This document shows, piece after piece, positions 6,674 through 7,560 of a DNA stretch of 7,560 nt (positions within the stretch are counted from its first letter, which is position 1; the number at the start of each line of letters is the position of its first letter). The notes beneath the pieces are model-generated. The model worked only from the letters and a program-made list of their open reading frames with translations, was not told where the DNA came from and ran no database searches. Position numbers and translations under genes: made by a program. The stretch is from assembly GCA_023145975.1 (NCBI GenBank), contig JAGLCZ010000156.1, positions 1-7,560 on the forward strand. The letters run 5' to 3'. The stretch is from Candidatus Hydrogenedentota bacterium. GTDB taxonomy: Bacteria; Hydrogenedentota; Hydrogenedentia; Hydrogenedentales; CAITNO01.

Positions 6674-6946
6674 TTACTGTTTTACCAAGACGACGCGAAC
6701 TACCCAAAGAAGAAGGAGCGCTGCCACAGGGGACCAGTCAGTAAATCCCATGGGGGGCAAGGTACGCCGGATAAGTTTCAAAAGTGGATCCGTAATGGCT
6801 GGGATAAAACGCAGTGGACGTTGATAGAGGTCAAGCGAAAGAAATGGGGCTACCCATCGGGTCAGAATAGCCATCATATAGAGCGTGATGGCACTATATA
6901 GGGTTAACCTGATAACTTCGCGCAGTATTTCTGATTCATCGTTCAT
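6674..6946 (-). CDS. yggT: YggT family integral membrane protein
   Basis: A 90-residue protein with a membrane segment at about residues 13-32 and a second at about 71-88. Between them lies the family signature RPLRFIPAITDPLLKLIRRT (43-62) followed by LPPMG. YggT proteins are small inner-membrane proteins linked to osmotic shock tolerance and to the division/growth machinery; the biochemical role is not settled. One YggT unit is present, whereas some homologues are tandem duplications. AGGAG lies 11 bases before the ATG, a longer than ideal spacing. The gene is 69 bases upstream of proA on the same strand. YggT genes are often found beside proC, another proline-synthesis gene, so the association here with proA is suggestive. 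Confidence 0.9.
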   Translation of the reverse strand: MNDESEILREVIRLTLYSAITLYMMAILTRWVAPFLSLDLYQRPLRFIPAITDPLLKLIRRTLPPMGFTDWSPVAALLLLWVVRVVLVKQ

Positions 6947-7135
6947 AACAAGGAAAACTCCTGAACGTTTTGGAATATGGACAGGTTGGATGTTCGTATA
7001 TCACTGAACAATAGCACGTTTGATGCTGTAAATTCATGTACAAACGTAGATGATAGGTCTTTTTCAGAATGGGCTCTTATTCGGTTGGATAGATATTCTC
7101 ATGTCACTGGTCGGAAATCTACACATCAAAAGAGG

Positions 7136-7141
7136 TATAAT
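7136..7141 (+). promoter_or_regulatory. Candidate -10 element for the isomerase gene
   Basis: A perfect TATAAT lies about 130 bases before the isomerase ATG, but no convincing -35 hexamer is found 16-18 bases upstream (the bases there are around GGAAAT). It is reported as a candidate only. Confidence 0.25.
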
Positions 7142-7259
7142 CGAAAAAAAACAGATATATAGATGCGATTTTGTGCACTACAGGATGATACGCTGGTGCA
7201 TCAAGAATGAAGATTATCGGATGGATCAATGGGCGCGACCCTATCGTTGACGTCCCTAT

Positions 7260-7264
7260 AAGGA
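7260..7264 (+). promoter_or_regulatory. Ribosome binding site deciding the isomerase start
   Basis: AAGGA lies 5 bases before the ATG at 7270. An in-frame upstream ATG at 7207 would add 21 residues but has no Shine-Dalgarno, so this site favours 7270. Confidence 0.7.
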
Positions 7265-7269
7265 AAGCA

Positions 7270-7560
7270 ATGCAAATTGGAATACTGAAATTTAAGGAAA
7301 CCTATGTGGAACGAATCTGGGGCGGTAAGAAGCTGCAGCAGCTATTGGAAAGAAGTTTCGATGCACCGGCTTCGATTGGAGAGGCATGGTTGATAGCGGA
7401 TCATCCTTCCTGCGAGAGCGTAGTTGCAGAAGGTATGTCTCAGGGAAAGACCTTGCGCGACCTCATGGAAACGCAGGGCGATGATCTGATCGGTGCACTG
7501 CCGCACCCCACTCCGGATGGACGGTTTCCGTTATTGTTGAAATTGATTGATGCAGGCACT
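7270..7560 (+). CDS. manA: Class I (cupin) mannose-6-phosphate isomerase, 3' truncated by window end
   Basis: The first 97 residues of a zinc-dependent isomerase that interconverts mannose-6-phosphate and fructose-6-phosphate. Diagnostic stretches are ETYVERIWGGKKL (10-22), matching the ERIWGG motif near the N-terminus of type I enzymes; GEAWLIADH (37-45), matching the G-E-x-W segment; and GRFPLLLKLIDAGT (84-97), which in the family runs directly into the zinc-binding QVHP motif. That motif lies just past the window, so the metal ligands cannot be checked. Length and N-terminus fit the short Bacillus-type ManA. The frame stays open to the last base. It is transcribed divergently from yggT. 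Sugar-phosphate entry into glycolysis or GDP-mannose synthesis are the known roles; which applies here is not shown. Confidence 0.85.
   Translation, partial: MQIGILKFKETYVERIWGGKKLQQLLERSFDAPASIGEAWLIADHPSCESVVAEGMSQGKTLRDLMETQGDDLIGALPHPTPDGRFPLLLKLIDAGT

Larger units (their letters stand above)
6947..7269. other. Divergent intergenic region between yggT and the isomerase gene
   Basis: 323 bases with no recognisable gene. Short frames here (such as 7050-7250) have no family features and no good ribosome binding site. The region must hold the promoters for the minus-strand yggT operon and, probably, the plus-strand isomerase. An 8-base direct repeat GGTTGGAT occurs at 6984-6991 and 7083-7090, possibly by chance. 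No tRNA-like cloverleaf or riboswitch was recognised. Confidence 0.6.

Noticed and set aside
7050..7250. 66-codon plus-strand frame in the divergent intergenic region
   Set aside because: No Shine-Dalgarno, no recognisable family, and a competing short frame (6977-7162) overlaps it; likely non-coding.

Overview
The window reads as chromosomal DNA from a bacterium of the PVC/Hydrogenedentes type (Planctomycetota, Verrucomicrobiota, Lentisphaerota or a related uncultured lineage). The main reason is the left end: a HEAT-repeat plus DUF1080 protein next to a Tat-exported Gfo/Idh/MocA oxidoreductase ending in a DAEANR...REPW tail, a combination frequent in those groups. Base composition is moderate (mid-40s % GC by eye, not computed). 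The phylum call is inference. No mobile element, CRISPR array, tRNA or rRNA was seen.

Layout. (1) Positions 1-2275, plus strand: the 3' part of a HEAT/DUF1080 gene, then a complete Tat-signal Gfo/Idh/MocA oxidoreductase 37 bases downstream with a strong ribosome binding site. (2) Positions 2276-2329: a short convergent junction with weak inverted repeats. (3) Positions 2330-6946, minus strand, transcribed right to left: yggT, proA, nadD, yqeK, a YqeM-like methyltransferase and an alpha/beta hydrolase with a possible signal peptide. From proA to the hydrolase, consecutive genes overlap by 4 to 22 bases (nadD/proA by 8 to 26, depending on the nadD start), so this is almost certainly one translationally coupled operon. 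yggT lies 69 bases upstream of proA and probably belongs to it. (4) Positions 6947-7269: a 323-base divergent intergenic region. (5) Positions 7270-7560, plus strand: the 5' part of a class I mannose-6-phosphate isomerase gene cut by the window end.

Functionally, the minus-strand operon is mainly housekeeping: proline synthesis (ProA), NAD synthesis (NadD), an HD-domain Ap4A-type hydrolase (YqeK) and a YqeM-like methyltransferase. The order nadD-yqeK-(rsfS)-yqeM is the one known from Bacillus, but the ribosome-silencing gene rsfS, which normally sits between yqeK and yqeM, is absent. The plus-strand pair on the left looks like carbohydrate metabolism. DUF1080 proteins act on 3-keto-sugars and Gfo/Idh/MocA enzymes can make them, so an oxidation-then-cleavage route outside the cytoplasm is a reasonable hypothesis. 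Nothing here is clearly a new system. The most notable points are that sugar-oxidation pair, the missing rsfS, and a possibly exported hydrolase as the last gene of a cytosolic housekeeping operon.
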